This document shows, one piece after another, positions 1-4,591 of a stretch of DNA of 7,640 nucleotides. A program made the translations under genes and the position numbers. Positions within the stretch are counted from its first letter, which is position 1, and the number at the start of each line of letters is the position of its first letter. The DNA comes from Oscillibacter sp. (lineage in GTDB: Bacteria > Bacillota > Clostridia > Oscillospirales > Oscillospiraceae), in the NCBI GenBank assembly GCA_003487665.1, contig DNFA01000083.1:4825-12464 (forward strand), given 5' to 3'. The notes below the pieces were generated by a model that searched no databases, had not been told where the DNA came from, and worked only from the letters and a program-made list of their open reading frames with translations.

Positions 1-8
1 GGAGGGTT

Positions 9-49
9 ATATTCGCCGCTTTATGCAAGCGGGAACCGCGGGGGAATAT
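9..49 (-). other. Weak inverted repeats downstream of the surface-protein gene
   Basis: The 49 bases after the stop codon of the minus-strand gene contain a 6-bp hairpin (arms 16-21 and 27-32, CCGCTT/AAGCGG, 5-base loop). An alternative larger fold pairs 9-14 with 44-49 and 16-19 with 38-41. On the minus strand no T-run follows, so this is a poor intrinsic terminator at best. The true end of the transcript may lie outside the window. Confidence 0.25.
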
Positions 50-1216
50 TTAATCGGCAACAACCTTGTACCAATCGCCGTCCTGAACGACATGATAGCC
101 TGCGGCGACGAAGATTTCGCCTTCGCCGACAGTGACATTGGACGGGTCAAACTTGTAGAACGAGCCGCCCTTGACGGTGATAGTGGCAGCGTCGCTGTCA
201 TTGCAGTTCAGCGTCCAAGCTGGGCTGACGCACTTAAAGGTGCCGCCTTCAATGGTGATCTTCGCATTATCCTCTGCATAAATCAGGGACAGCGCAGAAC
301 CTGCGGGAGCCTGGTTTGCAAAATCGCCGCCCTTGATGATAATCTCGGATCTACTGGAGGCGCAGACGGCCATCGCATAGTCACTGACATAGGTGCCGTA
401 AACCGTTGTAGCATCTACGGTAATCTTTGCAGTACCCGTTCCGTGAATTGCACCGGATGTGCCGTTTGCCTGAATGTTGCCGGTCACTGTATGTTCGCCG
501 TCAGTATATTCCACGCGCTTGAGAACGGTAGCCGCATTTGCATCGTAATTGTTATCAAAGCTGTCGCGTTCCACAGTCGCCTGAGTAGCGCGCACCTCAA
601 TGCCGAGGCCGGAGACAGAGGAAGGTCTGAGTCTTGAAGCGTTGGCTTCGTTGCCGACAGATGTTGGCATATAGATTGCCACAGCGAAAGGCTTAGACTC
701 TTCTCTGGCTTTCAGCGTGACCCAATCGTTGGTCAGCATAACATCCTTCGCCAAAGTCTTTTCGGTGGCGGCAATGGCAGACCAAACATCCTCGCGGTTT
801 TCAAATTTGGTCGTGGTCTCGGCAGTGCCGATCTTCAGATAATTATCTACACGATACCAATCGCCGTTAACATTTTTGCCCCTGTTGGAGGTGTAGTTTT
901 TGGAGAAGCCGGCCTCATACTTCAGCGCCAGATTGCCTGCGTTGACAACCTTCAGGTACACCACCTGCGTGTAACCCGGCTCCCACAGCGCATTGTCATC
1001 AAAGAGCTTGGTCTGGTCGGTGGCTTCCTTCCATGTCTGCATGTCGGTGCTGTACATGAGCTTGACGTCCAAATTACCCGCCTGGATCTTGTTGACGCCG
1101 GTAGATGCCGTATCGGTAAACCAGGCGAACGTTGTCCCGACCAGCATGACCACACACATGACCAGTGCCATAATGCTGGTCAGCAGTGCGCGCTTTGTTG
1201 CTTTTTTGTTGTTCAT
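50..1216 (-). CDS. SipW-cognate (TasA/camelysin-like) secreted surface protein with beta-helical C-terminus
   Basis: This is a 388-residue exported protein. Residues 10-31 form a hydrophobic signal segment running into GTTFAWFTDTAS, the motif typical of proteins cleaved by SipW-type signal peptidases. IQAGNLDVKL (44-53) follows, as in TasA/camelysin-like domains. The domain seems to run to about residue 215, where IEVRATQAT resembles its usual last strand. Residues 240-388 differ: three short repeats of the type I-x-I-x-GG-x-F (IIIKGGDF near 292, ITIEGGTF near 320, ITVKGGSF near 346) suggest a parallel beta-helix, followed by a GYHVVQDGDWYKVV ending. Family members form biofilm fibres or cell-surface decorations, but the role here is inferred. 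No SipW gene lies in the window. The start is supported by AGGAGGG at 1224-1230, seven bases upstream. No LPXTG-like anchor is visible. The exact family is moderately sure; the export class is quite sure. Confidence 0.85.
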   Translation of the reverse strand: MNNKKATKRALLTSIMALVMCVVMLVGTTFAWFTDTASTGVNKIQAGNLDVKLMYSTDMQTWKEATDQTKLFDDNALWEPGYTQVVYLKVVNAGNLALKYEAGFSKNYTSNRGKNVNGDWYRVDNYLKIGTAETTTKFENREDVWSAIAATEKTLAKDVMLTNDWVTLKAREESKPFAVAIYMPTSVGNEANASRLRPSSVSGLGIEVRATQATVERDSFDNNYDANAATVLKRVEYTDGEHTVTGNIQANGTSGAIHGTGTAKITVDATTVYGTYVSDYAMAVCASSRSEIIIKGGDFANQAPAGSALSLIYAEDNAKITIEGGTFKCVSPAWTLNCNDSDAATITVKGGSFYKFDPSNVTVGEGEIFVAAGYHVVQDGDWYKVVAD

Positions 1217-1260
1217 TTAAGAGCCCTCCTAAGTCAGAATTTATTTCGCAGCCGCCCGGT

Positions 1261-1309
1261 GATTCTTTTCCTAAAGAGGTAGGAAAAGAATCCGGCGCCC
1301 ATGGGCGCC
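1261..1309 (-). promoter_or_regulatory. Two adjacent inverted repeats in the 5' leader of the surface-protein gene
   Basis: Bases 1261-1273 and 1280-1292 are perfect 13-bp arms (GATTCTTTTCCTA/TAGGAAAAGAATC) around a 6-base loop. Next to them, 1294-1309 is a perfect 16-bp palindrome (GGCGCCCATGGGCGCC). Both lie between the candidate promoter and the ribosome site at 1224-1230, so they would be transcribed in the leader RNA. No T-run follows the hairpin on the minus strand, so it is not an ordinary terminator. They could be an RNA stabiliser, a translation or attenuation switch, an operator, or a small inserted repeat element. Confidence 0.55.
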
Positions 1310-1487
1310 CCGCGCGTATGCGATTGACGGTCAGAATATAGCACTCCTCCGCCCCCTGCGCAACCGTTTCCGGCGAAATTTCCACATTTTGGATAGGTGC
1401 ACAAAATTTGGTGGGAAATTGTTGTGATTTTGACGGAGATTTGTGGAAGGGGGACGGATTGCCGCGGCGCTTTGCGCCTCGCTGACG
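1310..1487. other. Intergenic segment without a gene
   Basis: Apart from the candidate minus-strand promoter (1335-1363) I see no gene here. Bases 1376-1450 are clearly more A+T-rich than their surroundings. They carry a 7-bp inverted pair, TTCCACA (1380-1386) and TGTGGAA (1442-1448), 55 bases apart, with no evident function. From about 1460 the sequence turns into the GC-rich repeat block. Confidence 0.5.
1335..1363 (-). promoter_or_regulatory. Candidate sigma-A promoter for the surface-protein gene
   Basis: Reading the minus strand, TTGCGC (1358-1363) and TATATT (1335-1340) are separated by exactly 17 bp. The -10 matches the consensus at 5 of 6 positions and the -35 only at 3 of 6. Transcription would start near 1328, giving a leader of about 110 bases that contains the palindromes at 1294-1309 and 1261-1292. 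The weak -35 leaves room for an activator, but no operator is recognisable. Confidence 0.5.
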
Positions 1488-1514
1488 GGGCGGGCAGAGT
1501 CGTCCGCCCCTACA
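1488..1514. repeat. Hairpin repeat module, copy 1 (partner at 7570-7596)
   Basis: This 27-base unit (GGGCGGGC...GCCCCTACA) matches 7570-7596 in the same orientation at 25 of 27 positions. Its ends are partly self-complementary (GGGCGG with CCGCCC), so it can fold into a small hairpin. It ends in the CCCCTACA boundary motif shared by most modules of this block. Confidence 0.75.
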
Positions 1515-1549
1515 AAGCAGAACAAGAACCGTGCGAAACGGGACGTCGT

Positions 1550-1581
1550 ACCCCAAGGGCATTTGTTCCGCTGCGCTCCAC
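1550..1581. repeat. Repeat module, copy 1 of an exact 32-base repeat
   Basis: These 32 bases (beginning ACCCCAAGGGCATTTG and ending CTGCGCTCCAC) are identical to 7609-7640, in the same orientation. The bases just upstream (GGGACGTCGT here, GGGACGGCG there) are also related. The other copy is cut by the end of the window, so the full unit may be longer. Exact identity over 6 kb between non-coding sites suggests recent spread or conversion. Confidence 0.85.
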
Positions 1582-1621
1582 TGCAGGACGCCGTCCCCTA
1601 CGGAGCGTGACCGCACATGCC

Positions 1622-1691
1622 GTAGGGCGGGGCCCGCGTGCCCCGCCGAAAAATGCGTACCCGGCGGCGGGACACATGGGTCCCGCCCTAC
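1622..1691 (+). repeat. Composite two-hairpin element with terminal inverted repeats, copy A
   Basis: This 70-base element begins with GTAGGGCGGG and ends with the exact reverse complement CCCGCCCTAC. Inside are two 8-bp hairpins: GGCGGGGC/GCCCCGCC in the left half and GGCGGGAC/GTCCCGCC in the right half, joined by a short A-rich linker containing AATGCGT. The reverse complement of 7482-7553 has the same left and right halves with a diverged linker. The design resembles a very small MITE or REP-like element. No transposase is present. Confidence 0.75.
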
Positions 1692-1707
1692 AGGTGCATA
1701 CCCCTCC

Positions 1708-1741
1708 AAAAAAACAACGCGGCGCCCCTTGCGGGGCGCCG
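1708..1741 (-). terminator. Intrinsic terminator of the PhzF-family gene
   Basis: On the minus strand, a 9-bp perfect stem CGGCGCCCC/GGGGCGCCG with a GCAA tetraloop (1720-1741) is followed by GCGTTG and seven T residues (A-run 1708-1714 on the plus strand). It lies about 60 bases past the stop codon of the PhzF-family gene and sits within the repeat block. Confidence 0.8.
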
Positions 1742-1751
1742 TCCCCTACGG

Positions 1752-1779
1752 GCGGGGCGATGTGGGCATCGTCCCCTAC
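1752..1779. repeat. Hairpin repeat module, copy 1 (partner at 7444-7471)
   Basis: This 28-base unit (GCGGGGCGATGTGGGCATCG then TCCCCTAC) matches 7444-7471 at 27 of 28 positions in the same orientation. It folds into a hairpin with CGATG/CATCG at its core, extended by GGGG/CCCC, and a TGGG loop. A further CCCCTAC boundary at 1797-1803 overlaps the stop codon of the PhzF-family gene. Confidence 0.75.
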
Positions 1780-1800
1780 AGAGCGGCGCCGGGGTGTCCC

Positions 1801-2658
1801 CTACAGGCGCAGGTCGCAGGACATGCTGGCCACGGCGCGGCCGCCGATGCGGACGGTCACGGCGCCGTCCTTTTCATACAGGACGCTGCGTATCTCTGAC
1901 GGGCGGGACATGTGCTCGCCCTGCAGGAACACGTTCTCCTCCCCCGGCTTCACGTCGCCCCGCAGGTAGAGATAATAGGTCAGCGCGCCGTTGCTGGTGC
2001 CGGTGGCGCACTCCTCCGGAATGTCGTACAGGGGCGCGTAGTTGCTGCACCACGCCGTGACGCCGTCCGCGCCAGGGCAGAACATGTGGACGCCGGTGAC
2101 ATCGTATTTCCGGGACAGCTCCGTGACCGCCGGGGCGTTCTGCACGGCGCGCATGAGGGTGTCGTGGTCGCGGACGGGCAGCATGATGTCCGCAAGGCCG
2201 GTGGAGACGATGCGGGGGATGTATCCCGCCGGCATGTCGGTGGGGGTCAGGCCGTAGGCCGCATAAAGCGGCGCCCACTCCTCCTCCGGAATGTCCGCCA
2301 GCAGCTGCGGCGGCGCCATGTCCATCCACACGGTATCGCCCCGGACGGTGACGGTCAGCTCACCGGCCTTCGTATGGGCGGTGCAGTCGCCGTCGGGCAC
2401 GCTGCCCAGCTGCCGCAGCAGCGCGAAGGAGGCCACCGTCGCGTGGCCGCACAGCTCCACCTCTCCGGCGGGGGTGAAATACCGCAGGGACACGGAGCCG
2501 TCCGGCTCACGGGTGACAAAGGCGGTTTCGGAATGCTTGAACTCCGCGGCGATCTGCCGCATGACCGCATCGGACAGGGGGCGGTCGGGCAGGACGACGC
2601 CCGCCTGATTGCCGCCGAATAGCCGCGCGGAAAACGCATCCATGACATAGGCTTCCAC
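1801..2658 (-). CDS. PhzF-family isomerase/epimerase
   Basis: The protein has 285 residues from the GTG start, the normal size for cytosolic PhzF-fold enzymes. Family signatures are DAFSARLFGGNQAGVV (7-22), the catalytic glutamate in SETAFV (E44), FTPAGEVELCGHATV (61-75) and EECATGTSNGAL (215-226), which corresponds to EDPATGSA in the phenazine enzyme. PhzF itself isomerises a phenazine precursor; most homologues in Bacillota have no known substrate, and no phenazine genes are visible, so the reaction is unassigned. GTG at 2658 is chosen because AGGAGG (2667-2672) lies eight bases upstream and homologues begin at this point. An in-frame ATG at 2685 has no ribosome site and coincides with the predicted transcription start. 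The stop codon lies inside a repeat boundary motif. The gene is monocistronic with its own promoter and terminator, and divergent from the MATE gene. Confidence 0.9.
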   Translation of the reverse strand: MEAYVMDAFSARLFGGNQAGVVLPDRPLSDAVMRQIAAEFKHSETAFVTREPDGSVSLRYFTPAGEVELCGHATVASFALLRQLGSVPDGDCTAHTKAGELTVTVRGDTVWMDMAPPQLLADIPEEEWAPLYAAYGLTPTDMPAGYIPRIVSTGLADIMLPVRDHDTLMRAVQNAPAVTELSRKYDVTGVHMFCPGADGVTAWCSNYAPLYDIPEECATGTSNGALTYYLYLRGDVKPGEENVFLQGEHMSRPSEIRSVLYEKDGAVTVRIGGRAVASMSCDLRL

Positions 2659-2692
2659 GGTGATGACCTCCTCAGTTTTTTTCATGGTATAT

Positions 2693-2721
2693 ATTATATA
2701 GTGTCCTGCCCTTAACGGCAA
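2693..2721 (-). promoter_or_regulatory. Sigma-A promoter of the PhzF-family gene
   Basis: On the minus strand, TTGCCG (2716-2721), a 17-bp spacer and a perfect TATAAT (2693-2698) form a good promoter. Transcription should start near 2686, directly at the ATG of 2683-2685. This leaves a leader of about 28 bases that carries AGGAGG before the GTG start at 2658. Confidence 0.8.
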
Positions 2722-2727
2722 GTATAT

Positions 2728-2756
2728 TTGACTTTTCCGGAAATTTTCGTTAGAAT
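2728..2756 (+). promoter_or_regulatory. Sigma-A promoter of the MATE gene, with a palindrome in its spacer
   Basis: TTGACT (2728-2733), a 17-bp spacer and TAGAAT (2751-2756) each match the consensus at 5 of 6 positions. Transcription should start near 2763. The spacer contains a perfect 10-bp palindrome, TTTCCGGAAA (2734-2743), a candidate operator. The -35 box lies six bases from the -35 box of the divergent promoter, so a bound regulator could affect both genes. Confidence 0.8.
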
Positions 2757-2766
2757 AGAATGCATA

Positions 2767-2790
2767 GCAGGTGCGGGAAACCGCACCTGC
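2767..2790 (+). promoter_or_regulatory. Perfect 5'-leader hairpin of the MATE mRNA
   Basis: GCAGGTGCGG (2767-2776) and CCGCACCTGC (2781-2790) pair over 10 bp around a GAAA tetraloop. The hairpin begins about four bases after the predicted transcription start and ends 29 bases before the ATG. No T-run follows, so it is not a terminator. It may protect the 5' end of the mRNA, or act in DNA form as an operator just below the start site. Confidence 0.7.
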
Positions 2791-2819
2791 AAATAGTAAA
2801 GAAAGGAATCTCATCCAAA

Positions 2820-4142
2820 ATGCTCAATGAGCGCAGTCTTTTGTCGCAATTCCTGCATTTCGTAGCCGCTACGGTGGCATCTCTGATGGTATTCAGCCTG
2901 TACTCCATCGTGGACGGGCTGATGGTATCCAAGGGCGTGAACGAATACGCCATGGCTTCGGTGAATCTGGCGGTGCCCTTCACCAACGTGCTGTTCTCCA
3001 TCGGCATCATCTTCGCCGTGGGCACCAGCACCATCATCGCCATCTATCTGGGGCAGGGGCAGGGCGAAAAGGCCAACAGCCTGTTCTCCCAGAACACGGT
3101 GCTGCTGTCGTGCATCGGCCTGACCATCACGGTGCTGGTGCTGGTATTCCTGGAGCCGTTTGCCGTGCTGCTGGGCGCCAAGGACGTGACGTATCAGTAC
3201 ACCATGGACTATCTGAAGGGGCTGGCGCCCTTCGCCGTGTGCTTTATCGTGTCCTACAACATGGAGGTGCTCATCAAGACGGACGGCTATCCCCGGTTGG
3301 CCATTCTGACGGTCATCACCGGCTGCCTGACCAACTGTGTGCTGGACTATGTGGCCATTTTCCTTCTGGACTGGGGCGTGTGGGGTGCGGCGGTGGCCAC
3401 GGGACTGTCCCAGCTGCTGACCTGCGTCATCTATCTGCGGCACTTCCTGCGGGGACACAACACCTTCCACTTTGTGAAGTTCAAAATGGACTGGAGCATC
3501 TATAAGCGGCTGCTGCCCATCGGTGTGGCCGACGGCGTGACGGAGCTGTGCAACGGCGTGATGATCTTCCTGTTCAACCGGGTGATCCTGCGCTGTCTGG
3601 GCGACGACGCGCTGGTGAGCTACACCATCATCGCCTACGTGAACACGCTGATCGTCAACACCATGCTGGGTATCTCACAGGGCAGCCAGCCGCTGGTGAG
3701 CTATCACTACGGCAAGGAGGACGCGGCGGGCTACCGGAAGCTGCTGCGGTACGGCGCCACGGCGGTGGCCATTATGACGGCGGTGATCTTCGCCGGGGTG
3801 ATGCTGTTCGCGCCGCAGATCGCCGGCATATTCGTGGACGCGGAGAAGCCGTGGCTGGCGGCGGACACCGCAGGCGCGCTGCGGCGGTACGGCCTGTGCT
3901 ATCTGCTGCTGGGCGGCAACATCCTCATGGGCGGCTTCCTGACGGCGGTGGAGCAGCCCAAGGCGGCTATCAGCATTTCCGTGGGGCGGGGTCTGGCGTT
4001 TCAGGCCGGAGCGCTGTTCCTGCTGGCCTTTGCCGTGGGCGGCACCGCTATATGGTACGCGCCGCTGGTGTCCGAGGCGCTGTGCGCGGTGATGGCCGTG
4101 CTGTTCATGCGAAAGTTTCTGAATAAAACGAAGGCGGCATAA
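2820..4142 (+). CDS. MATE-family multidrug efflux transporter (MepA-like)
   Basis: This is a 440-residue membrane protein with about twelve hydrophobic segments in two homologous halves, the usual size and plan of MATE exporters driven by Na+ or H+. Recognisable motifs include VFSLYSIVDGLMVSKGV near the N-terminus, IKTDGYPRLAILTVITGCLTN in the first half, and GISQGSQPLVSYHYGKED in the second half, which is typical of the MepA/DinF group in Bacillota. Substrates are likely cationic drugs or metabolites but cannot be read from sequence. ATG 2820 is preferred to an in-frame ATG at 2760. The latter lies upstream of the predicted transcription start, and its extension would translate the leader hairpin into a hydrophilic tail unlike homologues. 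AAAGGA (2802-2807) is the ribosome site, with a longish 12-base spacer. The gene is divergent from the PhzF-family gene, and its stop codon sits in the loop of its own terminator. Confidence 0.92.
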   Translation: MLNERSLLSQFLHFVAATVASLMVFSLYSIVDGLMVSKGVNEYAMASVNLAVPFTNVLFSIGIIFAVGTSTIIAIYLGQGQGEKANSLFSQNTVLLSCIGLTITVLVLVFLEPFAVLLGAKDVTYQYTMDYLKGLAPFAVCFIVSYNMEVLIKTDGYPRLAILTVITGCLTNCVLDYVAIFLLDWGVWGAAVATGLSQLLTCVIYLRHFLRGHNTFHFVKFKMDWSIYKRLLPIGVADGVTELCNGVMIFLFNRVILRCLGDDALVSYTIIAYVNTLIVNTMLGISQGSQPLVSYHYGKEDAAGYRKLLRYGATAVAIMTAVIFAGVMLFAPQIAGIFVDAEKPWLAADTAGALRRYGLCYLLLGGNILMGGFLTAVEQPKAAISISVGRGLAFQAGALFLLAFAVGGTAIWYAPLVSEALCAVMAVLFMRKFLNKTKAA

Positions 4143-4157
4143 GCTGCCTTCGTTTTT
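4125..4157 (+). terminator. Intrinsic terminator of the MATE gene, overlapping the stop codon
   Basis: AAAACGAAGGCGGC (4125-4138) pairs with GCTGCCTTCGTTTT (4143-4156) over 14 bp with one G-U pair. The loop ATAA contains the TAA stop codon, and T residues follow to 4157. The stem therefore includes the last codons of the gene, a compact arrangement. Confidence 0.9.
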
Positions 4158-4186
4158 CGTTCGGGGAGAATTTTACGAAATCGCAT

Positions 4187-4206
4187 ACCTGTACCGTAGG
4201 TTTTTT
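4187..4206 (+). terminator. Possible weak back-up terminator
   Basis: ACCT (4187-4190) can pair with AGGT (4198-4201), extended by two G-U pairs, and six T residues follow (4201-4206). The stem is too short to be convincing alone. It may catch read-through from the MATE terminator before the met promoter. Confidence 0.25.
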
Positions 4207-4235
4207 GTCGAAAACGCAGAAAGGAAAAATAGGGG

Positions 4236-4264
4236 TTGACATTGGGCTTTGACGGCGTTATGAT
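4236..4264 (+). promoter_or_regulatory. Strong sigma-A promoter of the met operon
   Basis: A perfect TTGACA (4236-4241), a 17-bp spacer and TATGAT (4259-4264) give a strong promoter with a predicted start near 4271. The transcript runs about 53 bases before the leader peptide start and about 225 bases to the attenuator T-run. A strong promoter followed by a terminator fits control at elongation rather than initiation. Confidence 0.85.
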
Positions 4265-4323
4265 TCCACCATCCCAAGCGGAACACCGCGGCAGGAAAAA
4301 ATCACAGAAGGAGGAAAGCTGAT

Positions 4324-4440
4324 ATGAAGCGTAGCGTCACCATGATGATGTGCGAGATGTGCATGGGTATGATGTCCATGTGCATGTTCCGTCGCGCCCA
4401 GAAAGGTCATCAGCTTTCCGACATCTGTTTGACGGCTTGA
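4324..4440 (+). CDS. Met/Cys-rich leader peptide of the met operon
   Basis: This 38-codon reading frame has an excellent ribosome site (AAGGAGG 4308-4314, nine-base spacer). The peptide starts MKRSVT and continues MMMCEMCMGMMSMCM (residues 7-21), then a ordinary tail FRRAQKGHQLSDICLTA. Ten of the first 21 residues are Met, counting the start, and three are Cys. The stop TGA (4438-4440) falls at the tip of a hairpin (4433-4448). The frame lies between the met promoter and an intrinsic terminator ahead of a methionine transporter operon, which is the position of a classical attenuation leader peptide. The inferred role is that ribosomes slow on the Met (and Cys) codons when charged tRNA is scarce, which favours the antiterminator. 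The peptide itself probably has no function after synthesis. A small metal-binding peptide is a less likely alternative, given the context. Confidence 0.85.
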   Translation: MKRSVTMMMCEMCMGMMSMCMFRRAQKGHQLSDICLTA

Positions 4441-4501
4441 AAAAGCCGGTGTGTAAACAAGCAGCGGGAAGGTCGCATGACCGCCCCGCTGTTTTTGTTT
4501 T
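4405..4501 (+). promoter_or_regulatory. Transcription attenuator: antiterminator and intrinsic terminator sharing bases
   Basis: Terminator: AAGCAGCGGG (4459-4468) pairs with CCCGCTGTTT (4485-4494), with an inner GGTC/GACC stem (4471-4474 and 4479-4482). It is followed by TTTTTGTTTT up to 4501. Competing antiterminator, nested about one centre: GGTCAT 4405-4410 with ATGACC 4477-4482; CTTTCC 4414-4419 with GGAAGG 4467-4472 (one G-U); TGTTT 4426-4430 with AAACA 4455-4459; CGGCTT 4433-4438 with AAGCCG 4443-4448, closed by a GAAA loop. The two folds exclude each other because 4459-4482 is used by both. A ribosome halted at the last Met codon (4384-4386) would leave the antiterminator free. One at the stop codon (4438-4440) would cover its core and let the terminator form. 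Pairings were found by eye, without energy calculation. Confidence 0.8.
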
Positions 4502-4503
4502 GT

Positions 4504-4528
4504 ACCGCCGTTCCGGCCGGGCGGCGGT
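4504..4528 (+). promoter_or_regulatory. GC-rich hairpin between attenuator and metQ
   Basis: ACCGCCG (4504-4510) pairs with CGGCGGT (4522-4528), and the loop contains the palindrome CCGGCCGG (4513-4520). It begins three bases after the attenuator T-run and is not followed by T residues. After read-through it could stabilise or mark a processed 5' end of the metQ mRNA. About 47 bases separate it from the metQ ribosome site. Confidence 0.55.
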
Positions 4529-4591
4529 GCTGAGATAAAAATTCATTCCCATCAACCCAAGTTAAACATCATTTCAAAGGAGACTGCGAAC

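Noticed and set aside
1379..1448. TTTCCACA and TTGTGGAA in an AT-rich stretch, reminiscent of DnaA boxes.
   Set aside because: There are only two imperfect sites, no cluster, and no replication gene nearby.
1480..1805. Closely spaced repeats that might be a CRISPR array.
   Set aside because: Modules differ in sequence and length, spacing is irregular, and no cas gene is present.
1397..1969. Plus-strand open frames across the repeat block.
   Set aside because: The products are Arg/Pro/Gly-rich translations of repeats with no ribosome site, and they run into the PhzF-family gene on the wrong strand.
2760..2819. N-terminal extension of the MATE protein from ATG 2760.
   Set aside because: The ATG lies upstream of the predicted transcription start, has no ribosome site, and the extension is the translated leader hairpin.
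4278..4291. GCGGAACACCGCGG resembles the T-box sequence GGUGGNACCGCG.
   Set aside because: It lies within about ten bases of the predicted transcription start, far from the terminator, without the stems and specifier loop of a T-box. It only makes a 4-bp hairpin.
4265..4591. Possible SAM (S-box) riboswitch ahead of metQ.
   Set aside because: I found none of the conserved S-box core sequences. The space is filled by the leader peptide and attenuator.
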